Shown piece by piece: positions 9,042 to 17,774 of a stretch of DNA of 64,000 nucleotides. Below the pieces are notes generated by a model that saw only the letters and a program-made list of their open reading frames with translations, did not search any database and had not been told where the DNA came from. A program made the position numbers and the translations under genes. The stretch comes from Xanthobacter oligotrophicus (GTDB lineage Bacteria; Pseudomonadota; Alphaproteobacteria; Rhizobiales; Xanthobacteraceae): contig NZ_VTTL01000005.1 in NCBI RefSeq assembly GCF_008364685.1, positions 62,001 to 126,000 on the forward strand, given 5' to 3'. The number at the start of each line of letters is the position of its first letter. The first letter of the stretch is position 1.

Positions 9042-9905
9042 CTACCGTGGCCGGGCCACCACCAGCCCGCCGAGGATGAGCAGCCCGCCCACGGCCTGAA
9101 GGGCCCCAATGGGCTCATGGAGGAGAAGGGCGCCCAGCACCGCCGCCGACACCACCTCTAGGAAGAGCACCAGCGCGCCGAAGCCCGGCGGCACCAGGGC
9201 GAGCCCCACCGCCATCAGCCCCTGTCCGCCGACCTGGGCGACGAGGGCGAGCGCCACCAGCGCTGCCACCCCGCCGGCGCTCGACGGCCAGAGGGTCGGC
9301 TCGGCGAGGAGAGCCACCCCGAACAGGATCACCGTCGTCGCCGCCGTGGACACCAGCGTCGCCGCCGCCGCGCTCCGCGTTTGTCTGGCGCGGCTCAGGG
9401 CCAGGAAATAGCCGGCGAAAAACAGGGCGGTGACCAGTCCGGCGGCATCGCCCGGCAGGTGCGCAGGATCGAACTGCCAGCTGCGGCCCACCAGCGCCAG
9501 CGCCCCGAGCACGCACAGGCCGAGCCCGGTCCAGCCGGCGCGGGAGACGTTCTGGCGCAGCACCAGAACGGCGAAGGCGGTGATCCACACCGGGGAGGTG
9601 GTGGCGAGCACTGTGGCATTTGCAACCGTGGTGCCGAGAATGGCGAGGTGCCAGAAGATGAGGTCGCCGGCAAAGAAGCCCCCGGCGAGGAGGGAAGCGC
9701 GATCGGGCCGGAAGGCCTGGCGCCCCTCCGCCAGCGCGGCCCAGGCGGCGAGCACGGGCAAAGCGAGGCCCACCCGCCAGAAGGCGCTGGCGAATGGGCC
9801 CACATCCGCCTGCCGCACGAACAGGACGGAGGCGCCCATGGCGAGCGCGCCGAGGGTCAGGGTCGCGATGCCGAAGGCGAGGCGCGGGAAGGGCTGGGCT
9901 GTCAC
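9042..9905 (-). CDS. EamA/DMT-superfamily permease
   Basis: Drug/metabolite transporter of about 287 residues with the ten-helix, two-EamA-repeat pattern. The first repeat runs from RLAFGIATLTLGALAMGASVLFVRQ to ALALVGRS. The second begins at GDAAGLVTALFFAGYFLALSRAR and ends with the diagnostic EPIGALQAVGGLLILGGLVVA. Family members export amino acids, purines or other metabolites; the substrate cannot be read from sequence. I placed the start at the GTG at 9905, because the 91 residues upstream in frame are Pro/Arg-rich and unlike the family. Confidence 0.88.
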   Translation of the reverse strand: MTAQPFPRLAFGIATLTLGALAMGASVLFVRQADVGPFASAFWRVGLALPVLAAWAALAEGRQAFRPDRASLLAGGFFAGDLIFWHLAILGTTVANATVLATTSPVWITAFAVLVLRQNVSRAGWTGLGLCVLGALALVGRSWQFDPAHLPGDAAGLVTALFFAGYFLALSRARQTRSAAAATLVSTAATTVILFGVALLAEPTLWPSSAGGVAALVALALVAQVGGQGLMAVGLALVPPGFGALVLFLEVVSAAVLGALLLHEPIGALQAVGGLLILGGLVVARPR

Positions 9906-10367
9906 GAAGCAGATCGGGTTTTGGGGGACATCAGGCGCGCCTGAGCCGGCGGTCGCGGCCGGATGGGGTATCGCGCCAATCCCGGCCGCCCGCAATATGG
10001 TCGCCTCGCGGGGGCGAGCGCCGGACTCACGCGACGGCGTGGCGGATCTTGGAGTGTCGCGGCGCCTGTTGGGAGGGGCGGTGGTGCGTCCCGCAGTTCG
10101 GCTCGGCTTGCGGTGCGCGGGTCGCAGCCCCCGCATGGGTAGCGCAGGGCGGGGGCATGGGACGGCATTTCGGATCAAGATACCATATGCTGCCGCCGAG
10201 CCCTGATGCAGCGTGGATAGCGGGGACGCATCCTTGACGTGGGGCCTCGCGGCGGCCTCTATCTTCGTCCCGTTCTGGAGCCGTACCGGCTCCGGACCCG
10301 TATTTCGCGCGTTTCGCCGGTCGGCTTGGCCTGGGGAATGCGCTTTCGACCCAAGGAGACCGGCCAG
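9906..10367. other. Divergent intergenic region, DMT permease / gapR
   Basis: These 462 bases separate a leftward permease from rightward gapR, so they should hold both promoters. I see no credible gene, although several frames are open because of high GC. Two short hairpins are visible: GCCCCCGC/GCGGGGGC (10127-10156) and GGAGCCG/CGGCTCC (10277-10293). The latter would lie in the gapR leader. Confidence 0.5.
10234..10262 (+). promoter_or_regulatory. Possible gapR promoter
   Basis: TTGACG at 10234-10239 matches the alphaproteobacterial -35 box. A weak CTCTAT at 10257-10262 follows at 17 bases as a -10 candidate. It lies about 105 bases upstream of the gapR start and in front of a 7-bp leader hairpin. 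Sequence match only. Confidence 0.3.
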
Positions 10368-10631
10368 GTGGCTGAAGACGTATCAGATGGCCCCGCGGGC
10401 TTTGCCAAGGAACAGCTCAAGTCCTTCATCGAGCGCATCGAGCGGCTCGAGGAGGAGAAGAAGGCCATTGCCGACGATATCAAGGATGTGTTCGCCGAGG
10501 CCAAGGCCAACGGCTTCGACGTGAAGGCGCTGCGCGCCATCCTCAAGATCCGCAAGGAAGACGCGGAGGAGCGCAAGGAGCTGGAGGCGATCGTGGAGCT
10601 TTATCTCCAGGCGCTCGGCATCTTCGTCTAG
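10368..10631 (+). CDS. gapR: GapR nucleoid-associated protein (DUF2312)
   Basis: An 87-residue DUF2312 protein. In Caulobacter GapR binds overtwisted, AT-rich DNA ahead of replication and transcription and stimulates topoisomerases. The sequence is almost all helix: [26 protein letters not shown], then the hallmark [19 protein letters not shown], then a helix ending in [10 protein letters not shown] chose the GTG at 10368 because AAGGAG lies ten bases upstream and the earlier in-frame codons are not conserved. The stop codon TAG is the first part of a dispersed palindromic repeat. Confidence 0.93.
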   Translation: MAEDVSDGPAGFAKEQLKSFIERIERLEEEKKAIADDIKDVFAEAKANGFDVKALRAILKIRKEDAEERKELEAIVELYLQALGIFV

Positions 10632-10734
10632 GGCGTTTTCGAGCGAAGTGGACACCGGTTCGCGTAAAGAAAACGCGTCAACACAAGACTCTAGAGCGAT
10701 TGCCGTGAGCCGGGGCGAGCGGAAAACGCTCTAG
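10628..10734. repeat. Rhizobiales-type dispersed palindromic repeat (107 bp)
   Basis: The ends CTAGGGCGTTTTC (10628-10640) and GAAAACGCTCTAG (10722-10734) are inverted copies with one mismatch. Inside is the string AGTGGACACCGGTT followed by cgcgtaaagaaaacgcg, a pattern I know from intergenic repeats across Rhizobiales genomes. It has no coding capacity and resembles a MITE or REP-like element. It begins in the last codon of gapR and supplies the TAG stop. Confidence 0.7.
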
Positions 10735-10818
10735 GCAGGTTATGGGCGGCGGGGTTCGCCCCGCCGCGTCAGGCGGCCATCTCAGGCGGAAGGTGCAAGG
10801 CGCATGCGCCTTCGCCCC

Positions 10819-12327
10819 TCACATGCGCTGGGTGTAGGCGATGGCCGGGGCGCGGAACACATAGGTGGGCAGGTCCGCCACCGCCGTGCCGGAAAAGCGC
10901 GATTTCAGGCCGAACGAGCCATCCCGCGAGAAGGCGGACGCCACCACTTCGTGCGGCGGCGCCATGAAGGTGGCGAGCTGCCGCAGTTCTGGCGTGCGCA
11001 GATACAATTCCGTGGACAGGCTCGGCGACAGGAACAGCCGGCCGAACGTGACCTCGGCAACCCGGGCGCGCTGCTTTCCGGCGGGAGCCGGCGCATGCGC
11101 CACGGTCGGGGCGGCGGCGTTGGGCATCATGCCGCCCGAGAGGGTGCTGCGCTGCTCGCTCAAGGGTCCGGGCGAGGCATAGCCCAGGGCCGGACCTTCT
11201 TCGCTTGCTACGCCACGGGTAATGACGGTGGGGAGCGGCACCGAGGCGGCGTTGGAGCCCGGTGCGGTCAGGCTTGCCACCCGGTTGTCGCGGCCACCGG
11301 CCTCGGCCGGGCGGCGCTGGGGCAGCGGCGCGAACAGGCTGGCATTGGCGGCCACCAGCGCCCCTGTGGCGATCTCGGCCGGGCGGGACGGGGGCACGGG
11401 CGCGGTCGCCACCTGGACGATGGCCGGCGCGGCCTTGCTCCCGGCGCGGGCGGGCGTGGCGTCCTCGGCGGCGGTATCGGCCGCGGCGACCGTGGTGGTC
11501 TCGCCGCCCTCGTCGTCGTCCGCATCCTTCTTGCCGAACAGGCCGGAGAAGAACTTCTTCACGCCCTTGCCGCCATCGGCCGAGGCCACGGCAACGCCGG
11601 CCTTGGAACCGCGCGCCTGGATTTCGGCGAGGGCCGCGGCATAGCCGGAGAGCGGTCGCCCGTCGGTGCCCACATGCACGGTCTTGCCATCGGGGAAGAC
11701 GCGGGCGAGCTGGTCATGGGTCATGCGCGGCCAGTGGCGCACATTGCCCGTGTCCATGTGGACGAAGGGCGAGCCGGAGGTGGGATAAAAGCCCACGCCG
11801 CCGCGCTGGAGGCGAAGGCCGGCCACCCGCAGGTCGGTGAGGTTCACGCCGGGAATGTAGAAATCCATGGCCCGGCCCAGCATGTGCTGGGAGAATTTCG
11901 CCACGCCGCTGGAGCGCGCGCGCAGCATGGAATTGGTCTCGGGCGAGCGGTAGGAGGAAACGATCTGGATCGGCGCGGTGGCGTCGGTCTCGCGATAGAC
12001 CTCCCACACGATGTCGAACAGGGCCGGGTCCATCTGCGTGGACTTCTGGTTGCGCCAGTCCCGCAGGAAATGATTGAGCTGGGCCAATACCTCGGCGTCG
12101 TAGCGGCCGTTCTTCTTGAAGGTGAAGCTGCCGCTCTCGCCGGAATGGGTGTGGTGCAGGGTGATGGTGCGGGTATCGCCGTTGGCCACCGCGTTCTGCA
12201 GCGAGGAGGTGCCGGCAATCAGAAGGCTCGTCCCGATGGCGACGGCCCGGAGCGCGGGCAGCCCCTTGAGGCGCAAGGCTTTTGCGCGCAGGGATCGGAC
12301 GGCGGTGATCGCGGAACGTATGGCCAA
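10819..12327 (-). CDS. YcbK-like DUF882 peptidase (M15 fold)
   Basis: Periplasmic protein of 502 residues. A basic N-terminus with a hydrophobic segment (AVAIGTSLLIAGTSSL) forms a signal anchor. The DUF882/M15A domain at about residues 50-215 includes the metal and substrate motifs SSYRSPETN, SGVAKFSQHMLGRAMDF and GSPFVHMDTGNVRHWPR, with His and Asp residues placed as in D-Ala-D-Ala-type peptidases. The remainder is a long Ala/Pro/Thr-rich linker followed by a conserved-looking tail (FGRLFLSPSLSTELYLRTPEL...). It probably trims peptidoglycan or binds it. The only good start is a TTG at 12327. Confidence 0.87.
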   Translation of the reverse strand: MAIRSAITAVRSLRAKALRLKGLPALRAVAIGTSLLIAGTSSLQNAVANGDTRTITLHHTHSGESGSFTFKKNGRYDAEVLAQLNHFLRDWRNQKSTQMDPALFDIVWEVYRETDATAPIQIVSSYRSPETNSMLRARSSGVAKFSQHMLGRAMDFYIPGVNLTDLRVAGLRLQRGGVGFYPTSGSPFVHMDTGNVRHWPRMTHDQLARVFPDGKTVHVGTDGRPLSGYAAALAEIQARGSKAGVAVASADGGKGVKKFFSGLFGKKDADDDEGGETTTVAAADTAAEDATPARAGSKAAPAIVQVATAPVPPSRPAEIATGALVAANASLFAPLPQRRPAEAGGRDNRVASLTAPGSNAASVPLPTVITRGVASEEGPALGYASPGPLSEQRSTLSGGMMPNAAAPTVAHAPAPAGKQRARVAEVTFGRLFLSPSLSTELYLRTPELRQLATFMAPPHEVVASAFSRDGSFGLKSRFSGTAVADLPTYVFRAPAIAYTQRM

Positions 12328-12635
12328 TGTCTCGAACCCGAGGCTCAGATGTCAAGGACGCCGCGACTGTTGCCGCGACGCTATGGGATGAGAGTCTTGT
12401 CGGGTTCGGTTAAGGGTGAGTTGACACCCCGCGCCCCCATGCGACCGAACCGCAGGTTTCCCTGAAGCATCGGTCACGGGTCCGTGAATTATCGGCGGAG
12501 TGTGGCAAAAACGTGCCGCCCCCAGTGCCGGGCTGTGGCTTTGCCGCACCAGGCAACCTGTGACATGCGATATTCACAGGCCGGATGGCGCGGCAGACTG
12601 ACGCGTGTGTGATTCAGTTCTGATCTTCAAGTCAT
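12328..12635. other. Gene-free region upstream of the DUF882 gene
   Basis: About 300 bases between the start of the leftward DUF882 gene and the terminator of the L,D-transpeptidase gene. It must hold the DUF882 promoter. A TTGACA at 12421-12426 lies on the opposite strand without a matching -10 box. I see no gene or repeat. Confidence 0.45.
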
Positions 12636-12669
12636 TGAAAAACAAAGGGACGGCCGTTGGGCCGTCCCT
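12636..12669 (-). terminator. Rho-independent terminator of the L,D-transpeptidase gene
   Basis: Read on the minus strand, AGGGACGGCC pairs with GGCCGTCCCT around a CAAC loop (12646-12669), and the RNA continues TTTGTTTTTC (12645-12636). A 10-bp GC-rich stem followed by a U-rich tail is a classic intrinsic terminator. It lies 25 bases after the stop codon at 12694. Confidence 0.85.
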
Positions 12670-12693
12670 ATCGTAGCGGTATGGTGTGAGGGG

Positions 12694-14703
12694 TCAGCGC
12701 GTCTTGGGCGCGGTGCCCCGGGTGGAGGTGCCGTCGGCGATTCGCTGCTTGCCGTTGAGGCCGAGCAGGGCTTTGGTCTCGGCATTGATGCCGTAGAGGT
12801 CCTCGCGCACCGCAAGGCGGCCGGCATCGTCCACCACCACGTTGAAATAGACGATGTGCACCGGGAAGCGCTGCTTCAGGTTCACGTAGCGCTCGGAGCT
12901 GCCGAACATCTTGCCGATGCGCGCCTGCGTCCAGTGATCATTGGGCAGGCCGAGGTTGAAGATCACCTCGCCGAACTTGAGCGGCTCGTAGACCCGCACG
13001 CAGCCGTGGCTGTAGGCGCGCCGGTCGTTCTGGAACAGCGCCTTGGACGGGGTGTCGTGCAGGTAGACCGAATGGTCGTTGGGGAACATGAACTTGATGC
13101 GCCCCAGCGCGTTGCGCTCGCTGGGCACCTGCCGGAACGAATAACCGCCGGAGCCGTTGCGCACCACCTCGATGCCGCGCCGCGCCAGCGCCGAGGGGTC
13201 GGACCGCAACAGCGGCATCATCTCGTTGCGGGCGATGGACGGCGGGATGTTCCACGCCGGGTTCACCACGATGTACTGCATCTCGCGGCTCAACAGGGGC
13301 GTCGGCGTCTCCGGCTTGCCCACCACCACCCGCGTCTCGTGGATCTCGTGGCCGCTCTGGTAGATGCGGACCAGAAACTCCGGAATGTTCACCATCACAT
13401 AGGATTCACCCAGGTCACGCGGCAGCCAGCGCCAGCGCTCCATGTTGGCGATCACGTCCGACTTCAGGCTGCCACCGCCCGGGGTGGCGCCGGCGTTGAG
13501 GGCGGCGATGGTGGAGGGGCCGACGATGCCGGTGGGCTTGATCTTGGAGGCCTCCTGGAAGGCCTTCACCGCATCCACCAGCGCCGGGTCGTAGGCGTTG
13601 TCGTCCGCCGCCCTGCCGGTGATGCCGAGGCGGGTGCGCAGGGTGGGAATGCGCGGGTCGCTGGCACCGGGGCGGATCTGCGCGCCGGGCGGAACGGCGA
13701 CGACGCCGGGGGTCTGGCCGGTGACCCGGGCGAGCTGCGCCTTCAGCGCGCGATAGCCGGCATGGGTCGGGTTGAAGGCGGCCAGCGCCGCATTGGCATC
13801 AGGGGCATAGGCCACCTTGGCCAGCACCGCCGTGGGATCGGGAATCTCGCGCACCGGCGTCACCAGCGCCGAGATGCGGCCGGGATCGAAGCGGCCGGCC
13901 TGGGCATGCCGGGCATAGGTGAGGGCCGCGACGGCAAGCTTCAGCTCGGTGCGGGCGAGATCTGCGGCGGTGGCGCCGGGCTTCGGCAGGGGCACAGCAT
14001 AATCGGTGGGCTCGAGGCCATCCTCGCCGGCGGCCTCGAAGCGGGCGATCGCCGCCTTGCCACGGGCGTCGACGCCCTTCAGGCCCACGAACACCGGCAT
14101 GTTCTGCCGTGCGCCGTAGAAGGCGACGAGGGCTTCCTGCTCCTTCTTCGAGGCGGTGACGCTCTCGGGCGTGGCCAGCAGCGCCGCGATGGCCTCGGCC
14201 ACCGGGGCGAGGGGATCTTCAACCGCGACGGTCACCGGCGGGGCCGCAGGCGCGGGGGTCGCGGCCGGCGCGGGCGCGGCGACGGTCGCAGCCGGCTGGG
14301 CTGGGGTGGCGGCCGGCGCCGACTGCGCCTGCGCCTGCGCCGGCTGGGGAAGCGGATGGGGCGTATCGCCGGCCGAATCCACGCCGCCGCGCACCCGAGC
14401 GGGCGATATCGCGGGGGAGACAGGCGCCGGCGCGGCCGTGGCAGCGCGCGGGGCGGGAGCTGTCAAGGGCGGCAGCGGCGTGGTGAGGGGCACGTCGCCC
14501 GTTCCCATGCCGGCATTGCCGGTGATGGGTGCGGCGGCGGGCGGATCGGGCTGTTCCGCAAAGGCGGGGATGGACGCGGCAAGCGACGCGCCGACGAGCC
14601 CCGCGGCCATCAGCCGGGCGAGCGTTCCCGCCAGCCCCGTGACCACGCGCCCTTCGTCCTGACGCCGATACCCGTTAGCCCCGTACCCACTGGCCCCAAA
14701 CAT
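12694..14703 (-). CDS. L,D-transpeptidase with peptidoglycan-binding domain
   Basis: Large (669-residue) YcbB-like L,D-transpeptidase that would form 3-3 cross-links or attach proteins in the cell wall. The N-terminal signal region (GLAGTLARLMAAGLVGASLAASIPAFAE) is followed by a long Ala/Pro-rich linker. A scaffold domain comes next, then a peptidoglycan-binding domain (TLRTRLGITG...AVKAFQEASKIKPTGIVGPSTIAALN) and the YkuD catalytic domain. The catalytic Cys is in SHGCVRV near residue 564, with the preceding His in the same motif. I chose ATG 14703 because GAGGAGAAGG lies directly upstream; a TTG at 14760 would add 19 residues. A clear terminator follows. Confidence 0.93.
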   Translation of the reverse strand: MFGASGYGANGYRRQDEGRVVTGLAGTLARLMAAGLVGASLAASIPAFAEQPDPPAAAPITGNAGMGTGDVPLTTPLPPLTAPAPRAATAAPAPVSPAISPARVRGGVDSAGDTPHPLPQPAQAQAQSAPAATPAQPAATVAAPAPAATPAPAAPPVTVAVEDPLAPVAEAIAALLATPESVTASKKEQEALVAFYGARQNMPVFVGLKGVDARGKAAIARFEAAGEDGLEPTDYAVPLPKPGATAADLARTELKLAVAALTYARHAQAGRFDPGRISALVTPVREIPDPTAVLAKVAYAPDANAALAAFNPTHAGYRALKAQLARVTGQTPGVVAVPPGAQIRPGASDPRIPTLRTRLGITGRAADDNAYDPALVDAVKAFQEASKIKPTGIVGPSTIAALNAGATPGGGSLKSDVIANMERWRWLPRDLGESYVMVNIPEFLVRIYQSGHEIHETRVVVGKPETPTPLLSREMQYIVVNPAWNIPPSIARNEMMPLLRSDPSALARRGIEVVRNGSGGYSFRQVPSERNALGRIKFMFPNDHSVYLHDTPSKALFQNDRRAYSHGCVRVYEPLKFGEVIFNLGLPNDHWTQARIGKMFGSSERYVNLKQRFPVHIVYFNVVVDDAGRLAVREDLYGINAETKALLGLNGKQRIADGTSTRGTAPKTR

Positions 14704-14798
14704 GGCCTTCTCCTCGCCACAGCCCCGCCCGTTGGTGCCGTGCTCCGGCGTTCCGATCAACTCACAAGCTTGAGCGGGCCAAGGTTTTCACTGCCTTG

Positions 14799-15542
14799 TC
14801 ACTCAGCGGCAACAAACCGCGCTGCGGATGGTTCCACATCGCGGTTGCTGCCTACCGCATCGGACTCCAGTTCGGCGAGCTTGCGGTAGAGGGTGGAGCG
14901 GCCGATGCCGAGGCGGCGGGCCACCTCCGCCATGCGCCCGCCGTAGAGATGGCAGGCGAAGCGGATGGCCTCGGCCTCGATCTGCTCCAGCCGCCGGGCA
15001 TGGCCGGCCGCCTCGAGGCGGGCATAGGCCAGGCTGTCGGTGTGCAGCGTCGGGGGCAGGGGGGCGTCCGCAGTGGTGTCGCGGACCGTGGCACGCGTGA
15101 ACGTGGCCGCCACGGGTGGGAAGGCCACCACATTGTCCGTCTCTGCGCGCGCGGGCCGGGTCGCCGGCGGCGCGGCGCGGCCGAGGGCGACGGCATTGGC
15201 GAGGGCCACCTGAAGGCGCAGCACGCCTGCCGGCTTCACCACGAAATCCCGCGCGCCGGAGCGGATGGCGCCCGAGGCCGCATCGAGCCCGGCCGCCGTC
15301 ACCTGCACCACCACCGGAACCGTAAGTCCGCGCGCCGCCATGGCGTCGAGCACGCCCATGCCGTCGAGGCCGGGCACCACCAGATCCAGCAGCACCACGT
15401 CGAAGGCGCGGACGGCCAGCTGGTCCAGCGCCGCGTCGCCATCCTCGGCCAGGGTCACCTCGTAGCCGAGGCCGGCCAGGGCCGACGAGAGGCGGCGCGC
15501 CTCGACAGGGTCGTCTTCGACCAGAAGCAGGGGCAGGGTCAT
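14799..15542 (-). CDS. Response regulator: receiver domain plus Fis-type HTH
   Basis: An orphan response regulator of 247 residues. The receiver domain (about 1-120) has the acidic pair ED-D at residues 9-11, the phospho-acceptor Asp53 (VVLLDLVVPGLDG), the Thr of VQVTAAG and the Lys of VVKPAG. After a Pro/Ala-rich linker of about 80 residues, a Fis/NtrC-type helix-turn-helix closes the protein (MAEVARRLGIGRSTLYRKLAEL). The AAA+ sigma-54 domain usually found between such modules is absent. No histidine kinase is adjacent. It probably regulates transcription directly, perhaps of the flanking envelope genes. Confidence 0.88.
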   Translation of the reverse strand: MTLPLLLVEDDPVEARRLSSALAGLGYEVTLAEDGDAALDQLAVRAFDVVLLDLVVPGLDGMGVLDAMAARGLTVPVVVQVTAAGLDAASGAIRSGARDFVVKPAGVLRLQVALANAVALGRAAPPATRPARAETDNVVAFPPVAATFTRATVRDTTADAPLPPTLHTDSLAYARLEAAGHARRLEQIEAEAIRFACHLYGGRMAEVARRLGIGRSTLYRKLAELESDAVGSNRDVEPSAARFVAAE

Positions 15543-15760
15543 TCAGGAATCGCTTGCGGCAGGACGGAAGAGAGAATCACCGGGAGCTTGGCGGGGGATG
15601 GTTAAGAACCCCTGAGCACCTCCGGCCCCGCTGCCCCGGCCTTGCATTCGCGCCGCTGTGGCGGGGCCGGCTTGCGGCGCCGGCCCAATGCGGCGATTTT
15701 GTCCCCGACGACCGGCGCCCGCGGTGCGAGCCGCGCGCGTCGCCACGGTCCGGAGGTCCC

Positions 15761-17668
15761 ATGTTGCACCCATTCTTCCGTTCGCCCGCTTTGCGCGCGT
15801 CCGCCCATCCCGTTCTTTCGGCCGACTTCGAGAGCGCGTTTGCCGCCGCCCGTCACGCCGCGCCCGCCACCGCCGCAGCGGTGCAGACCGCCGAGCGCCT
15901 GCCCGAATGGAACCTGACCGACCTCTACCCGGCCATGGATTCGCCCGAGCTGAAGGCGGATCTGGGCAAGGTCGATGTCGCCTGCAAGGCGTTCGAAACC
16001 GCCTTCAAGGGCAAGCTTGCCGCCCTGCTCGCCCTCCCCGACGGCGGCGCGGCGCTGGGTGCGGCGGTGAAAAGCTATGAGGAGGTGGACGACCTGCTCG
16101 GCCGCATCGCCTCCTACGGCAGCCTCATCTATGCCGGCGACACCTCCGACCCGGCCCGCGCCAAGTTCTACGGCGATATCCAGGAGCGGCTCACCGACGC
16201 CTCCACGCACCTGCTGTTCTTCACGTTGGAGATGAATCGGCTCGACGACGCGGCCCTCGAGGCCGCCATGGCGGATCCCGCGCTCGGCTATTACCGCCCC
16301 TGGGTGGAGGACCTGCGCAAGGACAAGCCCTACCAGCTCGACGACAAGATCGAGCAGCTGTTCCACGAGAAGTCGAACCCCTCCCGCGGCGCCTGGAGCC
16401 GGCTGTTCGACGAGACCATCTCGTCCCTGCGCTTCACCGTGGACGGGCAGGACCTCGCCATCGAGCCCACCCTCAACCTCATGCAGGACCCGAGGGAAGA
16501 GGTGCGCAAGTCCGCCGGGCTGGCGCTGGCCGACACCTTCGGCAAGAACCTGCGGCTGTTCACCCTCATCACCAACACCCTGGCCAAGGACAAGGAAATC
16601 TCCGACCGCTGGCGCGGCTTCGAGGACGTCGCCTCCTCCCGCCATCTCGCCAACCGGGTGGAGAAGGAGGTGGTGGACGCCATGGTGGAGGCGATCCGCG
16701 TCTCCTTCCCGCGCCTGTCCCATCGCTACTACGCGCTGAAGGCCCGCTGGTTCGGCAAGGACCGGCTGGAGTTCTGGGACCGCAACGCGCCTTTGCCCAA
16801 GGTGGAGACCCGCGACATCGGCTGGGGCGAGGCCAAGGACACGGTGCTGTCGGCCTACGGCGCCTTCTCGCCGAAGATGGCGGACATCGCCCGCACCTTC
16901 TTCGAGAAGTCCTGGATCGATGCCCCCGTGCGCCCCGGCAAGTCGCCCGGCGCCTTCGCCCACCCCACCGTGCCCTCCGCGCACCCCTATGTGCTGCTCA
17001 ACTACCAGGGCAAGCCGCGGGACGTGATGACGCTGGCCCATGAGCTGGGCCACGGCGTGCACCAGGTGCTGGCCGCCCGGCAGGGCGCGCTGATGGCGCC
17101 CACCCCGCTGACCCTGGCCGAGACCGCCTCGGTGTTCGGCGAGATGCTCACCTTCCGCCGGCTGCTGGATGGCGCCGAGACCCCTCGGGCCCGCAAGATC
17201 ATGCTGGCCCAGAAGGTGGAGGACATGATCAACACGGTGGTGCGCCAGACCGCCTTCTACACCTTCGAGCGCGACGTCCACACCGAGCGCCGTAATGGTG
17301 AGCTGACCGCCGAGAAGATCGGCGAGATCTGGATGAACGTGCAGGGCGAGAGCCTCGGCCCGGCCATCCACCTCGGCGCGGGCTATGAGACGTTCTGGAC
17401 CTACATTCCCCACTTCATCCACTCGCCGTTCTATGTCTACGCCTACGCCTTCGGCGACTGCCTCGTGAACTCGCTCTACGCGGTCTACGAGAATGCGGCG
17501 GACGGCTTTGCCGACCGGTATCTGGAGATGCTTTCGGCGGGCGGCACCAAGCACCACGCGGAGCTGCTCGCCCCGTTCGGCCTCGATGCCCGCGACCCGG
17601 CCTTCTGGCAGACCGGCCTCTCCCTCATCGACCGCATGATCTCCGAGCTGGAGAGCATGGAGGGCTGA
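15761..17668 (+). CDS. pepF: Oligoendopeptidase F, M3 family
   Basis: Cytosolic zinc metallopeptidase of 635 residues that hydrolyses oligopeptides. The catalytic helix is MTLAHELGHGVHQVLA (HEXXH near residue 427), with the third zinc ligand expected in the downstream LAETASVFGEML. The substrate region GAFAHPTVPSAHPYVLLNY is also typical of the PepF/M3 clade. The ATG at 15761 is preceded by GGAGG at the right distance. The frame is open another 69 codons upstream, but these are unconserved. The gene is divergent from the response regulator. Confidence 0.95.
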   Translation: MLHPFFRSPALRASAHPVLSADFESAFAAARHAAPATAAAVQTAERLPEWNLTDLYPAMDSPELKADLGKVDVACKAFETAFKGKLAALLALPDGGAALGAAVKSYEEVDDLLGRIASYGSLIYAGDTSDPARAKFYGDIQERLTDASTHLLFFTLEMNRLDDAALEAAMADPALGYYRPWVEDLRKDKPYQLDDKIEQLFHEKSNPSRGAWSRLFDETISSLRFTVDGQDLAIEPTLNLMQDPREEVRKSAGLALADTFGKNLRLFTLITNTLAKDKEISDRWRGFEDVASSRHLANRVEKEVVDAMVEAIRVSFPRLSHRYYALKARWFGKDRLEFWDRNAPLPKVETRDIGWGEAKDTVLSAYGAFSPKMADIARTFFEKSWIDAPVRPGKSPGAFAHPTVPSAHPYVLLNYQGKPRDVMTLAHELGHGVHQVLAARQGALMAPTPLTLAETASVFGEMLTFRRLLDGAETPRARKIMLAQKVEDMINTVVRQTAFYTFERDVHTERRNGELTAEKIGEIWMNVQGESLGPAIHLGAGYETFWTYIPHFIHSPFYVYAYAFGDCLVNSLYAVYENAADGFADRYLEMLSAGGTKHHAELLAPFGLDARDPAFWQTGLSLIDRMISELESMEG

Positions 17669-17774
17669 CCGCGGCGGGCGGCTTTGCATCCGGCGGGGGA
17701 AACCCCGTCGGATGTGCCGGCCGGAACGCCAAGGTTAACGTCTCCTAAACCCTGTTTCCCCAAGGATCGGGGCC

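Noticed and set aside
12421-12450. TTGACA as a + strand promoter
   Set aside because: No -10 box at a suitable distance and no + strand gene downstream.
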